The notes beneath the pieces are model-generated. The model was not told where the DNA came from and did no database searches. It worked only from the letters and a program-made list of their open reading frames with translations. A stretch of 64,000 nucleotides of DNA from Capnocytophaga cynodegmi DSM 19736 (GTDB taxonomy: Bacteria > Bacteroidota > Bacteroidia > Flavobacteriales > Flavobacteriaceae): positions 156,499-220,498 of the forward strand of contig NZ_KB900703.1 in NCBI RefSeq assembly GCF_000379185.1, given 5' to 3'. The stretch's first letter is position 1. Each line of letters begins with the position of its first letter. The position numbers and the translations under genes are program-made. Positions 37,916-47,109 of this stretch are shown here, piece after piece.

Positions 37916-39055
37916 ATGTTAAAATATTTGAAAATCATTTTATTAATCCCTTTTCCTGTCTTTTGTTTTGCACAAAAGCAATATAATTATGAGAATATAC
38001 AACTTAATAGTGCATATCTTTTTTATGAGGATAAACGTGAGGAACAAGAAATTATTTTATCACTTATAGATGCGTATTTTTCTAAGAATCTTTCTTATCA
38101 AGATAAAACAACCTTTTGGAAATACAATGGAGAGGAAATAGACATTAGAGGAGGAGATTTATATTTTATAGAAGAAAAGGCAAACATAGGGAGTTACACC
38201 CCCACCATTTTATCAATGTTATATATTGATGGGAAATATCAAATCCGAGTGGCTTGGATGGGAAATACTCCAGAAGATAATAAAGTATTATCCACCTATA
38301 ACTTTTTAGTAAACAAAGATTATCAGTTCGAAAATATATTTGAAAATCAAATAAAAACATTTACAAAAAGAAAAATCAGAAATCTAACATTTTATTACAA
38401 AAACCCGAAACTTTTCCGTAAGGAAGATGTGAAAAAAGCCTTGAAATTTAACAAGCAAATGGCGGAGTTTTTTGAGCTGCCCGAAATTGGTTTTTCGTGT
38501 TTTATTTTTGATAATTATTTGGAGCAAAAAAATTTGAGAGGTTTTGATTTTGATACGGATATGAGAATAGGTGAAGCTTATGGAGGCTTAGTTTCCACAG
38601 ACCAAAAAGAAATTTTCTCAGGAAATGGCACAGCCTACTATCCACACGAAATGGTACATTTATATACAGCTGAAAAAGTCGAAAACAAAAACCATCTAGT
38701 GGATGAGGGTATCGCTACCTATTTTGGAGGTGCACGAGGACTAAACTTTTCTGAACTAACGCAAATTTTTTATTCATTTTTACAAAAAGAAAATGTTGAT
38801 ATTTACACGATGCTTAATAAAGGAGAATTTACTGTCATCAATACAAAGGTTGATTCATATTACGCTTTCTCGGCTTTATTATGTCACACCATTTTGGAAC
38901 ATCACGGCAAAGAAAAACTTTTCGAACTACTTGATTCAGGTAACGATAGGGAAGAATTTCTTTGCAAGATTGAAGAAACTTTTAATATACAACCTTCTGA
39001 ATTTCATTCGTTTTTTATGAAAGAATTAGCAAAGTATGTTCAATGTAATAAATAA
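37916..39055 (+). CDS. Secreted HExxH (gluzincin-like) metallopeptidase, intact paralog
   Basis: The 379-residue protein has a Sec signal peptide (about 20 residues, ending CFA before QKQYNYEN), the zinc motif HEMVH (residues ~246-250) and the downstream third-ligand segment LVDEGIATYFGG typical of gluzincins such as M1-like peptidases. The start is the ATG at 37916; an upstream GTG at 37910 would add two residues. The gene follows its broken paralog by 15 nt, and long stretches are almost identical in DNA, so this is a recent tandem duplication. It has no type IX C-terminal domain; periplasmic location is likely. Confidence 0.82.
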   Translation: MLKYLKIILLIPFPVFCFAQKQYNYENIQLNSAYLFYEDKREEQEIILSLIDAYFSKNLSYQDKTTFWKYNGEEIDIRGGDLYFIEEKANIGSYTPTILSMLYIDGKYQIRVAWMGNTPEDNKVLSTYNFLVNKDYQFENIFENQIKTFTKRKIRNLTFYYKNPKLFRKEDVKKALKFNKQMAEFFELPEIGFSCFIFDNYLEQKNLRGFDFDTDMRIGEAYGGLVSTDQKEIFSGNGTAYYPHEMVHLYTAEKVENKNHLVDEGIATYFGGARGLNFSELTQIFYSFLQKENVDIYTMLNKGEFTVINTKVDSYYAFSALLCHTILEHHGKEKLFELLDSGNDREEFLCKIEETFNIQPSEFHSFFMKELAKYVQCNK

Positions 39056-39058
39056 GCA

Positions 39059-39091
39059 GAAAGGCTCAGAAATTTTAATTTCTGAGCCTTT
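39059..39091. terminator. Bidirectional terminator
   Basis: GAAAGGCTCAGAAAT and ATTTCTGAGCCTTTC form a 15-bp stem with a 3-nt loop between the convergent protease and TerC genes. T-runs are short. Confidence 0.75.
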
Positions 39092-39112
39092 CATACACTG
39101 AAAAAATTTGTC

Positions 39113-39892
39113 TTAATTTGATTTTTTACGCATTCGCATATTCAGGAACTCAACTCCTAACGAGAAGGCAATTGCGAAATACAGATATCCTTTTGGAACG
39201 GCTCCCACTTCTTGTCCTGCAAGTACAGCGTGTGATAAGTGCATACTTTCCGTGATAAGCATAAATCCAATCAAAATCAAAAAGGCAAGTGCCAAAATTT
39301 GAATGGAAGGATTGCGATTTACAAAACTTCCAACAGGATTTGCAAACAGAATCATAACTCCTACAGAAATTACTACAGCTGTAATCATAATGTACAACGC
39401 ACCTTCCAATCCATTGGTCATTCCCACAGCAGTTAGGATGCTATCTACCGAGAAAATGAGGTCTATTATCAAAATTTGAGCGATGATATTACTGAAAGAA
39501 GCTCCTCTTGATTTTTCTGCTTCTTTTGAGTCGGTAACGTGGTCAATATGATTTACTTTTGAATGAATTTCTTTAGTAGATTTATACAATAAGAAAATAC
39601 CCCCCACCAACAAAATGAGTGCCTGTCCGTTGAAGGCTGCCTTGAACCAACCCCAATCGAAACTTATCCAAGGCTCTTTGAGTTGAACAAGCAGTGAGAT
39701 ACTGAAAAGCAAGGCAATACGCATAAACATTGCCAAAAAAAGCCCCAATCGAGTGGCTTTTTTACGTTGTTGTTCAGGAAGTTTTCCTGTTACAATTGAA
39801 ATAAAGATAACGTTATCTATCCCCAGAACTATCTCCAGAAAAGTTAAAGTAAGTAATGCTACGATGGCGTCAGCTGTGAATAAAAATTCCAT
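39113..39892 (-). CDS. TerC-family integral membrane protein
   Basis: The 259-residue protein with about seven TM helices shows the TerC signatures LEIVLGIDNVIFISIV near the N-terminus and IDLIFSVDSILTAVG in the middle, each with the acidic residues thought to bind metal. Family members are linked to tellurite resistance and manganese export. It is the last gene of a dxs-DUF3078-tdk-terC run. Confidence 0.9.
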   Translation of the reverse strand: MEFLFTADAIVALLTLTFLEIVLGIDNVIFISIVTGKLPEQQRKKATRLGLFLAMFMRIALLFSISLLVQLKEPWISFDWGWFKAAFNGQALILLVGGIFLLYKSTKEIHSKVNHIDHVTDSKEAEKSRGASFSNIIAQILIIDLIFSVDSILTAVGMTNGLEGALYIMITAVVISVGVMILFANPVGSFVNRNPSIQILALAFLILIGFMLITESMHLSHAVLAGQEVGAVPKGYLYFAIAFSLGVEFLNMRMRKKSN

Positions 39893-39940
39893 AGGTAAAA
39901 TTTATTATTTAGTGTATTAGATTGATTTTTAGTTTTTATT

Positions 39941-40522
39941 TTACTTGTTTTTCATCGCTTTAAAAAATGCGGCTCTACTTAAAGGCTCATAAGAATCTTG
40001 CTCTCCTAACATATACAAATTCTCATCGTTAGATTTTCTATAACTGAAATGAGCTAAGTTGCCAGTACGTGTACAAACAGCGTGTACTTTAGTCACGTAT
40101 TCGGCGGTAGCCATTAATGCGGGCATAGGACCAAAAGGCTTTCCTTTGTAATCCATATCCAACCCAGCAACGATTACACGCATACCTCTGTTAGCCAAAT
40201 CATTGCAAACATTCACAATTTCGTCATCAAAAAATTGAGCTTCATCAATGCCTACAACGTCACAACCATCGGCTAAGAGCAAAATATTTGTAGCTGCAGG
40301 AACAGAGGTTGATTGAATTTCGTTGGAATTATGCGAAACTACTTTTCCTTCGTCATAACGAGTGTCGAATGCAGGTTTAAAAATTTCTACTTTTTGTTTT
40401 GCAAATTGAGCTCGTCGAAGTCTTCGAATTAATTCTTCCGTTTTTCCGGAAAACATTGAGCCACAGATAACTTCTATCCAGCCAAATTTTTCCGAATGAT
40501 TTGTAGTATTTTCTAAAAACAT
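39941..40522 (-). CDS. tdk: Thymidine kinase
   Basis: The 193-residue type II thymidine kinase phosphorylates thymidine with ATP. It has the P-loop GSMFSGKTEELIRR (residues ~22-35), the DEAQFF motif (~94-99) and a C-terminal lasso. The lasso, which usually carries four zinc cysteines, keeps only one (AVCTRTGNLAHFSYR), and the last pair is replaced by YEPLSRAAF, so the structural zinc is probably absent. Length is normal. It lies 51 nt after the DUF3078 gene. Confidence 0.94.
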   Translation of the reverse strand: MFLENTTNHSEKFGWIEVICGSMFSGKTEELIRRLRRAQFAKQKVEIFKPAFDTRYDEGKVVSHNSNEIQSTSVPAATNILLLADGCDVVGIDEAQFFDDEIVNVCNDLANRGMRVIVAGLDMDYKGKPFGPMPALMATAEYVTKVHAVCTRTGNLAHFSYRKSNDENLYMLGEQDSYEPLSRAAFFKAMKNK

Positions 40523-40573
40523 TTTTCAGTTTAGTGATTTTCTAGTTAAGACTCAAGAATATGATTCCTGAAT

Positions 40574-41605
40574 TTAAAAAGTGTACGAAAGCCCAATTCC
40601 TAAAACCTGCTTCAATTGAGTTCTTGCTCCGTATTTGTGTGTTTGTCCGTTAGTGTCCTTGTATGAGTAGAATTTTACATCATCGTCGTATTTTATATGT
40701 AGCCCAATTCTGGCTTGTACATAGCTATTGACTTTGAAGTTAAGGTTTGCTTCCCAGTCTAAATCAATATTTCCAAAGTTTTTAAGATAATCTCCATAGA
40801 AGTTGAAAATATTTTCCAAACGAATATTTTCTGCAATTTTTTCATTCCATCTTCCTGAAATAGAGAAACCAAGTTCGGAATTCGATTTTTTTCCAGATTT
40901 AATTTTTCTTCCGTCAGAGGCATACACAGCTCCTTCAACACCAAAAAAACCTTGGTCAGCCAAGTTTTTATCCAAAACCAGAGTTGTTTTCATTGTTAGG
41001 GGAGAAAGAAAAAGATTGAATCTGTTTTTTTTAGGAGCATATTCAACCCCCAATCCTAAGTAAATATACGCGGGAGCCAAAAGTTTGGAAATTGGCTTTT
41101 CTGTATTGGGATATGAATAACCATTACTGAATTGAGTAAGAAATTGAAAACGAGCCGTGTAATACCAAAAAGATTGAGCATTTCCTCGATAACCTAAAGC
41201 AGAAATTAATGACAATTTGTCATCTGTTTTACGAGGTTCTCTCCCTTTTTGGGCATTTACTCCATAATTTATTTCTAATTCATTGTCCCAGAAATAAGTA
41301 CGCTCAGAATACCTACGACGAAATTTCGCATTGAATAATGCTGAAATGGAATTTTCACCCCCAGCACTCCAATTTGAAAAAGCTACTTCACTAAGATTTA
41401 GGTTTAATTGGTTGAATTTGAACCACTTTTCCTGAGTTTTGTTGAAGCGATTGAATGTAAATTTTAAAGCCTCTTCATTTTCTTGTACCCTGATGGTGTC
41501 TACTTTTGCAGGTAATTCCACCCCCTTTGCACGACGAATCTGTGCAGAGATTGTTGTGAAACCTGTGATAACTGTAATGAGTAATAGTAATGCGATTTTC
41601 TTCAT
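40574..41605 (-). CDS. DUF3078 outer-membrane-type protein
   Basis: The 343-residue protein has a Sec signal peptide (about 21 residues, ending ISA before QIRRAKG) and a beta-rich body with alternating strands ending in an aromatic residue (GIGLSYTF), as in outer-membrane beta-barrels. The LSEVAFSNWSAGGENSISALF segment is typical of DUF3078 in Bacteroidota. Its role is unknown. It lies 21 nt after dxs. Confidence 0.85.
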   Translation of the reverse strand: MKKIALLLLITVITGFTTISAQIRRAKGVELPAKVDTIRVQENEEALKFTFNRFNKTQEKWFKFNQLNLNLSEVAFSNWSAGGENSISALFNAKFRRRYSERTYFWDNELEINYGVNAQKGREPRKTDDKLSLISALGYRGNAQSFWYYTARFQFLTQFSNGYSYPNTEKPISKLLAPAYIYLGLGVEYAPKKNRFNLFLSPLTMKTTLVLDKNLADQGFFGVEGAVYASDGRKIKSGKKSNSELGFSISGRWNEKIAENIRLENIFNFYGDYLKNFGNIDLDWEANLNFKVNSYVQARIGLHIKYDDDVKFYSYKDTNGQTHKYGARTQLKQVLGIGLSYTF

Positions 41606-41626
41606 TTATATACTGATTTTTGAGAT

Positions 41627-43387
41627 TCAAATATCTTTATTATTTAATATTTCACTTATTGATATGTGATCTAAAGCAATCGTTTTTTGTAATTCATTAA
41701 TACTTCCGTGAGGAATGAATTGGTCAGGTATGCCTATGATTTTTAATGGTTTGTTATAACCATTTTTCGAAGCAAACTCAGCAATGGCACTTCCTAAACC
41801 ACCTTTTTCCGAACCTTCTTCAACGGTAAAAATAATTTTATAGGTCGCAAAAATAGTGTGTAAAAGTGATTCGTCCAAAGGTTTTAAGAAACGTATATCA
41901 AAATGAGCATAATCTTCGGGATTTTTTAACAAATGTATTGCTTTTGTAACATTATCTGAAATATTTCCGATGCTTAGTATAGCATATTTTGAACCTTCTT
42001 TGAGTTGTTCTGCTGTACCAATTTTAATTTCCTGAAAAGGCTGTTGCCAATCCATTTCATTACATCTTCCTCTTGGATAGCGAATTACAAAAGGAAAATT
42101 TACGCCAAGTTGTGCCGTGTATAGCAAATTCCTAAGCTGAGAAGCATTTCGTGGAGAAGCAATTACTAAATTGGGAATAGGCCGTAAAAAAGCCATATCA
42201 AATACTCCGTGATGTGTGGGACCATCTTCTCCTACCAATCCTGCACGGTCAATACAGAAAATTACAGGAATATTTTGTAAAGCCACATCGTGAATAAGTT
42301 GGTCATAGGCACGTTGCAAAAATGTAGAGTATACAACACAAAATGGAATGAAACCCTCCAAAGCTAATCCTGCAGAAAATGTAACTGCGTGTTGCTCAGC
42401 AATTCCTACATCGAAGACGCGTTCAGGAAAAGATTTTTGCATAAAAGTAAGTGAACTGCCACTTGGCATTGCAGGTGTGATGGCTACAATTTTTTGATTT
42501 TCTTGAGCTAACTCGTTGATTGTTAATCCAAAAATATCTTGATATTTTGCAGGAAGAGAGCTGTCTTCCGATAATTGTTCTCCTGTGATTTTGTCAAATC
42601 TTCTCGGTGCGTGGTATGTAATTTGTTCTTTTTCGGCTTTTTCAAGTCCTTTTCCTTTGGTGGTAATTACGTGTAATACTTTTACACCTTGTTCATTTTT
42701 AAGAATATCAAACGCATCTATTAATTCAGTAAGGTTGTGTCCGTCAATTACTCCATTGTATTTAATATTCAGATTATTGAAAAAAGTTTCATTCTCTCCC
42801 TTTTCGGATTTCATTTTAGCGAAATAATCTTTTAAAGCTCCGACCGAAGGGTCGATTCCTATTGCGTTATCGTTCAGTATGATAAGTAGGTTAGCTTGAG
42901 TTGTTCCTGCGTGGTTCATTGCCTCGAAAGCCATTCCACTTACGATAGAAGCATCGCCAATAACAGCAATATGATTTCGGTGGGGATTCCCTTGTAAAGT
43001 AGAAGCGATAGCCATTCCTAAAATAGCTGATATTGAAGTAGATGAATGCCCTGTGCCGAAAGCATCGTATAGGCTTTCATCAATTTTTGGAAATCCGCTA
43101 ATTCCTCCAAACTCTCGATTAGTTTGGAATTGTTTTTTTCTGTTTGTCAGTATTTTATGAGCGTAAGCCTGATGCCCCACGTCCCAAACAAGTTTGTCAT
43201 CGGGGGTGTTGAAGACATAGTGTAGGGCAATGGTAAGTTCTACCACACCTAAACTTGCTCCTAAGTGTCCTCCTTTTTCAGAAACTACATCAATGATAAA
43301 TTCACGTACTTCCCTTGCCAAAGAAGGAAGCTCTTCTTTTGGGATTTTACGTAAGTCATCGGGTGAATTTATATCGGATAAAAACAT
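41627..43387 (-). CDS. dxs: 1-deoxy-D-xylulose-5-phosphate synthase
   Basis: The 586-residue thiamine-diphosphate enzyme makes DXP from pyruvate and glyceraldehyde-3-phosphate, the first step of the MEP isoprenoid route. Motifs: KGGHLGASLGVVELTIALHYV, the TPP-binding GDASIVSGMAFEAMNHAG...LNDNAIG, and VFDVGIAEQHAVTFSAGLA and DRAGLVGEDGPTHHG in the C-terminal half. The start at 43387 (MFLSDINSPDD) is chosen because family proteins begin here; the open frame runs back to a GTG at 43456. A promoter box sits 4 nt before this ATG. Confidence 0.94.
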   Translation of the reverse strand: MFLSDINSPDDLRKIPKEELPSLAREVREFIIDVVSEKGGHLGASLGVVELTIALHYVFNTPDDKLVWDVGHQAYAHKILTNRKKQFQTNREFGGISGFPKIDESLYDAFGTGHSSTSISAILGMAIASTLQGNPHRNHIAVIGDASIVSGMAFEAMNHAGTTQANLLIILNDNAIGIDPSVGALKDYFAKMKSEKGENETFFNNLNIKYNGVIDGHNLTELIDAFDILKNEQGVKVLHVITTKGKGLEKAEKEQITYHAPRRFDKITGEQLSEDSSLPAKYQDIFGLTINELAQENQKIVAITPAMPSGSSLTFMQKSFPERVFDVGIAEQHAVTFSAGLALEGFIPFCVVYSTFLQRAYDQLIHDVALQNIPVIFCIDRAGLVGEDGPTHHGVFDMAFLRPIPNLVIASPRNASQLRNLLYTAQLGVNFPFVIRYPRGRCNEMDWQQPFQEIKIGTAEQLKEGSKYAILSIGNISDNVTKAIHLLKNPEDYAHFDIRFLKPLDESLLHTIFATYKIIFTVEEGSEKGGLGSAIAEFASKNGYNKPLKIIGIPDQFIPHGSINELQKTIALDHISISEILNNKDI

Positions 43388-43391
43388 AGGG

Positions 43392-43399
43392 CAAAGGTA
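43392..43399 (-). promoter_or_regulatory. -7 box immediately before dxs
   Basis: On the minus strand TACCTTTG ends 4 nt before the dxs ATG. With the usual spacing to the transcript start, the mRNA would have almost no 5' leader. The -33 box is weak. Confidence 0.5.
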
Positions 43400-43584
43400 T
43401 GTAAAATTTAAAAACTGAGAATAAAATATTTCTCCTTTCAATATAATACGTATCACGTGGAAATGTCAAAAAAGCCAAAGTTTAACTTTGGTGCTTCTGT
43501 TGTTTAGGATTAAGTTTACTTCACTTCTGTGAACAGGAAGGATAATTTGGAAACGGAAAAATAGTTATCTGATGTAACTCTTTT

Positions 43585-43615
43585 TTGTTTTTCAAATAAA
43601 AAATTAATACCTTCG
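43585..43615 (+). promoter_or_regulatory. Promoter of the beta-helix/prolyl oligopeptidase pair
   Basis: TTG (43585-43587), 20 nt and TACCTTCG (43608-43615), one mismatch from consensus. The ATG follows at 43632. Confidence 0.6.
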
Positions 43616-43631
43616 TTGCAAAAATTGTTGT

Positions 43632-44621
43632 ATGGCAAATATAAAGCAATTTTGGATTCTACTGTTTGTTTTTATTTCCTGTAGTGAAAAGGAACTTTTA
43701 CAAGAAGATTCTAATAAGATTAATGTAACTAAGTTTGGAGCTACAGGCAATGATAATGAAGATGATACAGAGGCTATTCAAAATGCGATTAATGAAGCTT
43801 CTAAAAAAGGAGGCGGAGTTGTGTACATTCCTGAAGGTACTTATCTCATTGAAGCAAAACAATCTCTGGTAATTCGTAGTAATGTCACATTGCAATTAGC
43901 AGCAAATGCCATCTTAGAAGCTAAAGCAAACACAAATGAACGATACGACATTCTATATATAAAAAATGTAGAGAACGTGAAAGTTGTAGGGGGAACTATA
44001 AAAGGAGATAGAAATATCCACATTGGTAATAGAGGAGAATGGGGAATGGGAATAGGTATTTATGATGGAAAAAATATTGTCATTGGGAATGTTTTAGTTA
44101 GAGATTGCTGGGGAGATGGAATTTATATTGGTAAAAATCGTAGTAGAAGTGAAAATATCATTTTAGAGAAAGTCAAATGTATAAATAATCGTAGGCAAGG
44201 AGTGTCCATAACAGCAGCTCACAAGGTAACAATCAATCATTGTGTATTTTCGCAAACTAATGGAATTCCCCCACAAGCAGGAGTTGATATAGAACCAAAT
44301 GCTACAGATACTGTTTCAAATGTTGTAATTAAGAATTCTATTTTAGATAGTAATGAAAACTCGGGAATATTGATTTATACAGGAGCAGAAAGAAGTTTTG
44401 TGTCGGATGTTTTCGTAGAAAAGTGTTTTTTTGTGGACAATCGTAATTGGGCAGGATATATCATTGAAAAAGGAGGATTACCAAGTGTCAAGAATATTCA
44501 TTTTTTGGATAACAGATTGAAAAACAATATTCAAAAAGCAACAAAACTTTCTGCAAATGAATTTGTTATCAAAGGAAAATGCGTTGAGTGTGTTATGAAA
44601 AATAATATCGTAATCAAATAA
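43632..44621 (+). CDS. Right-handed beta-helix (pectate lyase superfamily) lipoprotein
   Basis: The 329-residue protein has a lipoprotein signal ending FISC (Cys ~17) followed by a charged S-E-K-E stretch. [23 protein letters not shown] is the classic Pectate_lyase_3 entry motif, and short beta-helix rungs ([27 protein letters not shown]) follow to the end. It probably binds or cuts a polysaccharide on the cell surface; the substrate is unknown. It is 26 nt before the prolyl oligopeptidase gene. Confidence 0.87.
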   Translation: MANIKQFWILLFVFISCSEKELLQEDSNKINVTKFGATGNDNEDDTEAIQNAINEASKKGGGVVYIPEGTYLIEAKQSLVIRSNVTLQLAANAILEAKANTNERYDILYIKNVENVKVVGGTIKGDRNIHIGNRGEWGMGIGIYDGKNIVIGNVLVRDCWGDGIYIGKNRSRSENIILEKVKCINNRRQGVSITAAHKVTINHCVFSQTNGIPPQAGVDIEPNATDTVSNVVIKNSILDSNENSGILIYTGAERSFVSDVFVEKCFFVDNRNWAGYIIEKGGLPSVKNIHFLDNRLKNNIQKATKLSANEFVIKGKCVECVMKNNIVIK

Positions 44622-44647
44622 ATAGAATTTTCAAATTAAGAAAGACT

Positions 44648-46774
44648 ATGCAAAAAAGAATAATTCCTTTAGGATGTTTACTTTTGATGGTGGCTTGTCA
44701 AAAGACGCAACAATCAGAAGCTGTTAAAGTTACGTATCCTGAAACTAAAAAAGTGGATAGTGTAGACGTTTACTTTGGTACAGAAGTAAAAGACCCTTAT
44801 CGTTGGTTGGAAGATGACCGAAGTGAGGAAACTGCTAACTGGGTTAAAGCTCAAAATGAAGTTACTTTTGGGTATTTAGCACAAATTCCATACAGAGAAA
44901 CAATTAAAAAACGTTTGGAAAAGTTATGGAATTACGAAAAAATAGGAGCTCCTTTTAAAGAAGGAGAATATACCTATTACTATAAAAATGATGGATTGCA
45001 AAATCAGAGTGTGCTCTATCGAAAAGATAAAGATGGAAAAGAGGAAGTATTTCTCAATCCTAATGAGTTTTCAAAAGATGGAACCACTTCGTTGGGAGGG
45101 GTTAGTTTTTCAGAAGATGGGTCTTTGGTAGCCTACTTAATTTCAGAAGGAGGAAGCGACTGGCGTAAACTCATTGTAATGAAAACCCAAAATAAAGAGA
45201 TTGTGGGTGATACGTTAGTGGACATCAAATTTAGCGGAGCTTCGTGGAATGGAAATGATGGTTTCTATTACTCAAGTTATGACAAGCCCAAAGGAAGCGA
45301 ACTTTCTGCGAAAACAGACACACATAAGTTGTATTATCACAAATTAGGGACTTCACAAAAAGAAGATAAACTAATCTTTGGAGGAACACCAGAGCAAAAA
45401 TATCGTTATGTTTCAGGGTACGTTTCTGATGATAAGAATTATTTGTTTATTTCAGGAGCAAACTCTACTTCTGGTAACAAGCTATTTGTGAAAGACTTGA
45501 GAAATCCAAAATCTGATTTTGTGGCTATCACGGAAGATTTCAACAATGATACACAAGTGGTAAATAATAAGGGTTCAAAATTCTTTCTAGTTACGAATCT
45601 AAACGCTCCAAACAAGCGTTTGGTAAGTGTAGATTTTTCAAGTCCTAAGCCTGAAAATTGGAAAGATGTGATTCCTGAAACTGAGAATGTTTTGTCTGTT
45701 TCTTTGGCAGGGGATTACATTTTTGCTAAGTATATTGTTGACGCTGTTTCAAAAGTAAAGCAATACGATTACGATGGAAAACTAATCCGTGAGGTAGAGT
45801 TGCCTGGGGTAGGTTCGACTGGAGGATTTTCTGCAAAAGAAGAAGATAAGGAGACTTATTTTTCATTTACAAATTACAGTACACCAGGTAAAATCTATAA
45901 AATGGATTTAGATTCTGGTAAGTACGATTTGTATTGGGAACCTAAAATCGATTTGAAATCAGAAGATTATGAATCCAAGCAAGTTTTTTACACATCAAAA
46001 GATGGTACAAAAGTTCCAATGATTATTACCTATAAGAAAGGAACTAAGTTAGACGGAAAAAATCCTACTATTTTGTATGGTTATGGAGGATTTAACGTGA
46101 GTTTGACACCTTCTTTTAATACTTCAAACGCTGTGTGGTTGGAAAATGGAGGTGTTTATGCGGTAGCAAATCTGCGAGGCGGTGGCGAGTATGGTAAAAA
46201 ATGGCACGATGCGGGTACAAAAATGCAAAAACAAAACGTTTTTGATGATTTCATAGCAGCTGCAGAATATTTAATCGCTGAGAAATATACATCTTCTGAC
46301 TTTTTAGCAATTCACGGAGGTTCCAACGGAGGGCTATTGGTTGGAGCAACAATGACACAACGTCCAGAATTATTTAGAGTGGCATTGCCTGCCGTTGGTG
46401 TTTTGGATATGCTTCGTTATCATACATTTACAGCGGGTGCTGGTTGGGCGTATGATTATGGTACAGCTAACGACAGCAAAGAAATGTTCGAATATTTGAA
46501 AGAATATTCCCCTATTCATAATGTTAAAGAAGGTGTTGCGTATCCCGCTACGATGGTAACTACTGGTGATCACGATGATCGTGTTGTTCCCGCACATAGT
46601 TTTAAGTTTGCAGCGGAATTGCAAAGCAAACAAACAGGAAGTAACCCGACACTTATCCGTATTGAAACTAATGCGGGACACGGAGCAGGAACTCCAATAA
46701 GTAAAATTATAGAACAAGCTGCTGATATGCAGTCATTCATTCTTTGGAATGTGGGAATTAAGGAGTTAAAATAG
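44648..46774 (+). CDS. Prolyl oligopeptidase (S9A) lipoprotein
   Basis: The 708-residue serine peptidase has a lipoprotein signal peptide (LLLMVACQK), an N-terminal beta-propeller domain (~80-430) and an alpha/beta-hydrolase domain. Apparent catalytic residues are Ser in HGGSNGGLL (residue ~560), Asp in [13 protein letters not shown] (~645) and His in NAGHGAGT (~680). It cleaves short peptides after proline. Length matches flavobacterial prolyl endopeptidases. It follows the beta-helix gene in an operon. Confidence 0.94.
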   Translation: MQKRIIPLGCLLLMVACQKTQQSEAVKVTYPETKKVDSVDVYFGTEVKDPYRWLEDDRSEETANWVKAQNEVTFGYLAQIPYRETIKKRLEKLWNYEKIGAPFKEGEYTYYYKNDGLQNQSVLYRKDKDGKEEVFLNPNEFSKDGTTSLGGVSFSEDGSLVAYLISEGGSDWRKLIVMKTQNKEIVGDTLVDIKFSGASWNGNDGFYYSSYDKPKGSELSAKTDTHKLYYHKLGTSQKEDKLIFGGTPEQKYRYVSGYVSDDKNYLFISGANSTSGNKLFVKDLRNPKSDFVAITEDFNNDTQVVNNKGSKFFLVTNLNAPNKRLVSVDFSSPKPENWKDVIPETENVLSVSLAGDYIFAKYIVDAVSKVKQYDYDGKLIREVELPGVGSTGGFSAKEEDKETYFSFTNYSTPGKIYKMDLDSGKYDLYWEPKIDLKSEDYESKQVFYTSKDGTKVPMIITYKKGTKLDGKNPTILYGYGGFNVSLTPSFNTSNAVWLENGGVYAVANLRGGGEYGKKWHDAGTKMQKQNVFDDFIAAAEYLIAEKYTSSDFLAIHGGSNGGLLVGATMTQRPELFRVALPAVGVLDMLRYHTFTAGAGWAYDYGTANDSKEMFEYLKEYSPIHNVKEGVAYPATMVTTGDHDDRVVPAHSFKFAAELQSKQTGSNPTLIRIETNAGHGAGTPISKIIEQAADMQSFILWNVGIKELK

Positions 46775-47109
46775 TAAAAATTTGAAGTGATTTGAGCAAA
46801 AATAACTAAAAATGAAAGATGTTTTTCTGAATATCTTTTCTGAGAAAAAGTTAAATTTACAATGAAAAGATATTCGTTATTTCTTGCTTATTTTTCTGTT
46901 AATAAAAACTGCTTTATTGTTGAAAAATAGTTTGTAATGCTGGTTTTTAATCCTGAAAAAATTTTTTTAGATATGGTAGGGATTAGTATTAAAGAATTCT
47001 AAATATAGTGTTAAACTTAATTCGACAATATTAAATAAAAATGAATAGTTATTGCAGGTTTCAAAATAATTATATACGTTTGCAACCTGAAATAATGTGA
47101 ATTTAAATA
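46775..47109. other. 335-nt AT-rich spacer before the gldK operon
   Basis: This spacer holds no open frame of note. It contains a perfect 12-bp inverted repeat, GAATATCTTTTC (46829-46840) and GAAAAGATATTC (46864-46875), with a 23-nt loop, which may end the upstream transcript, and the gldK promoter near its end. Confidence 0.5.
47052..47082 (+). promoter_or_regulatory. Promoter of the gldKLMN operon
   Basis: TTG (47052-47054), 20 nt and TACGTTTG (47075-47082) match the consensus 28 nt before the gldK start. Confidence 0.72.
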
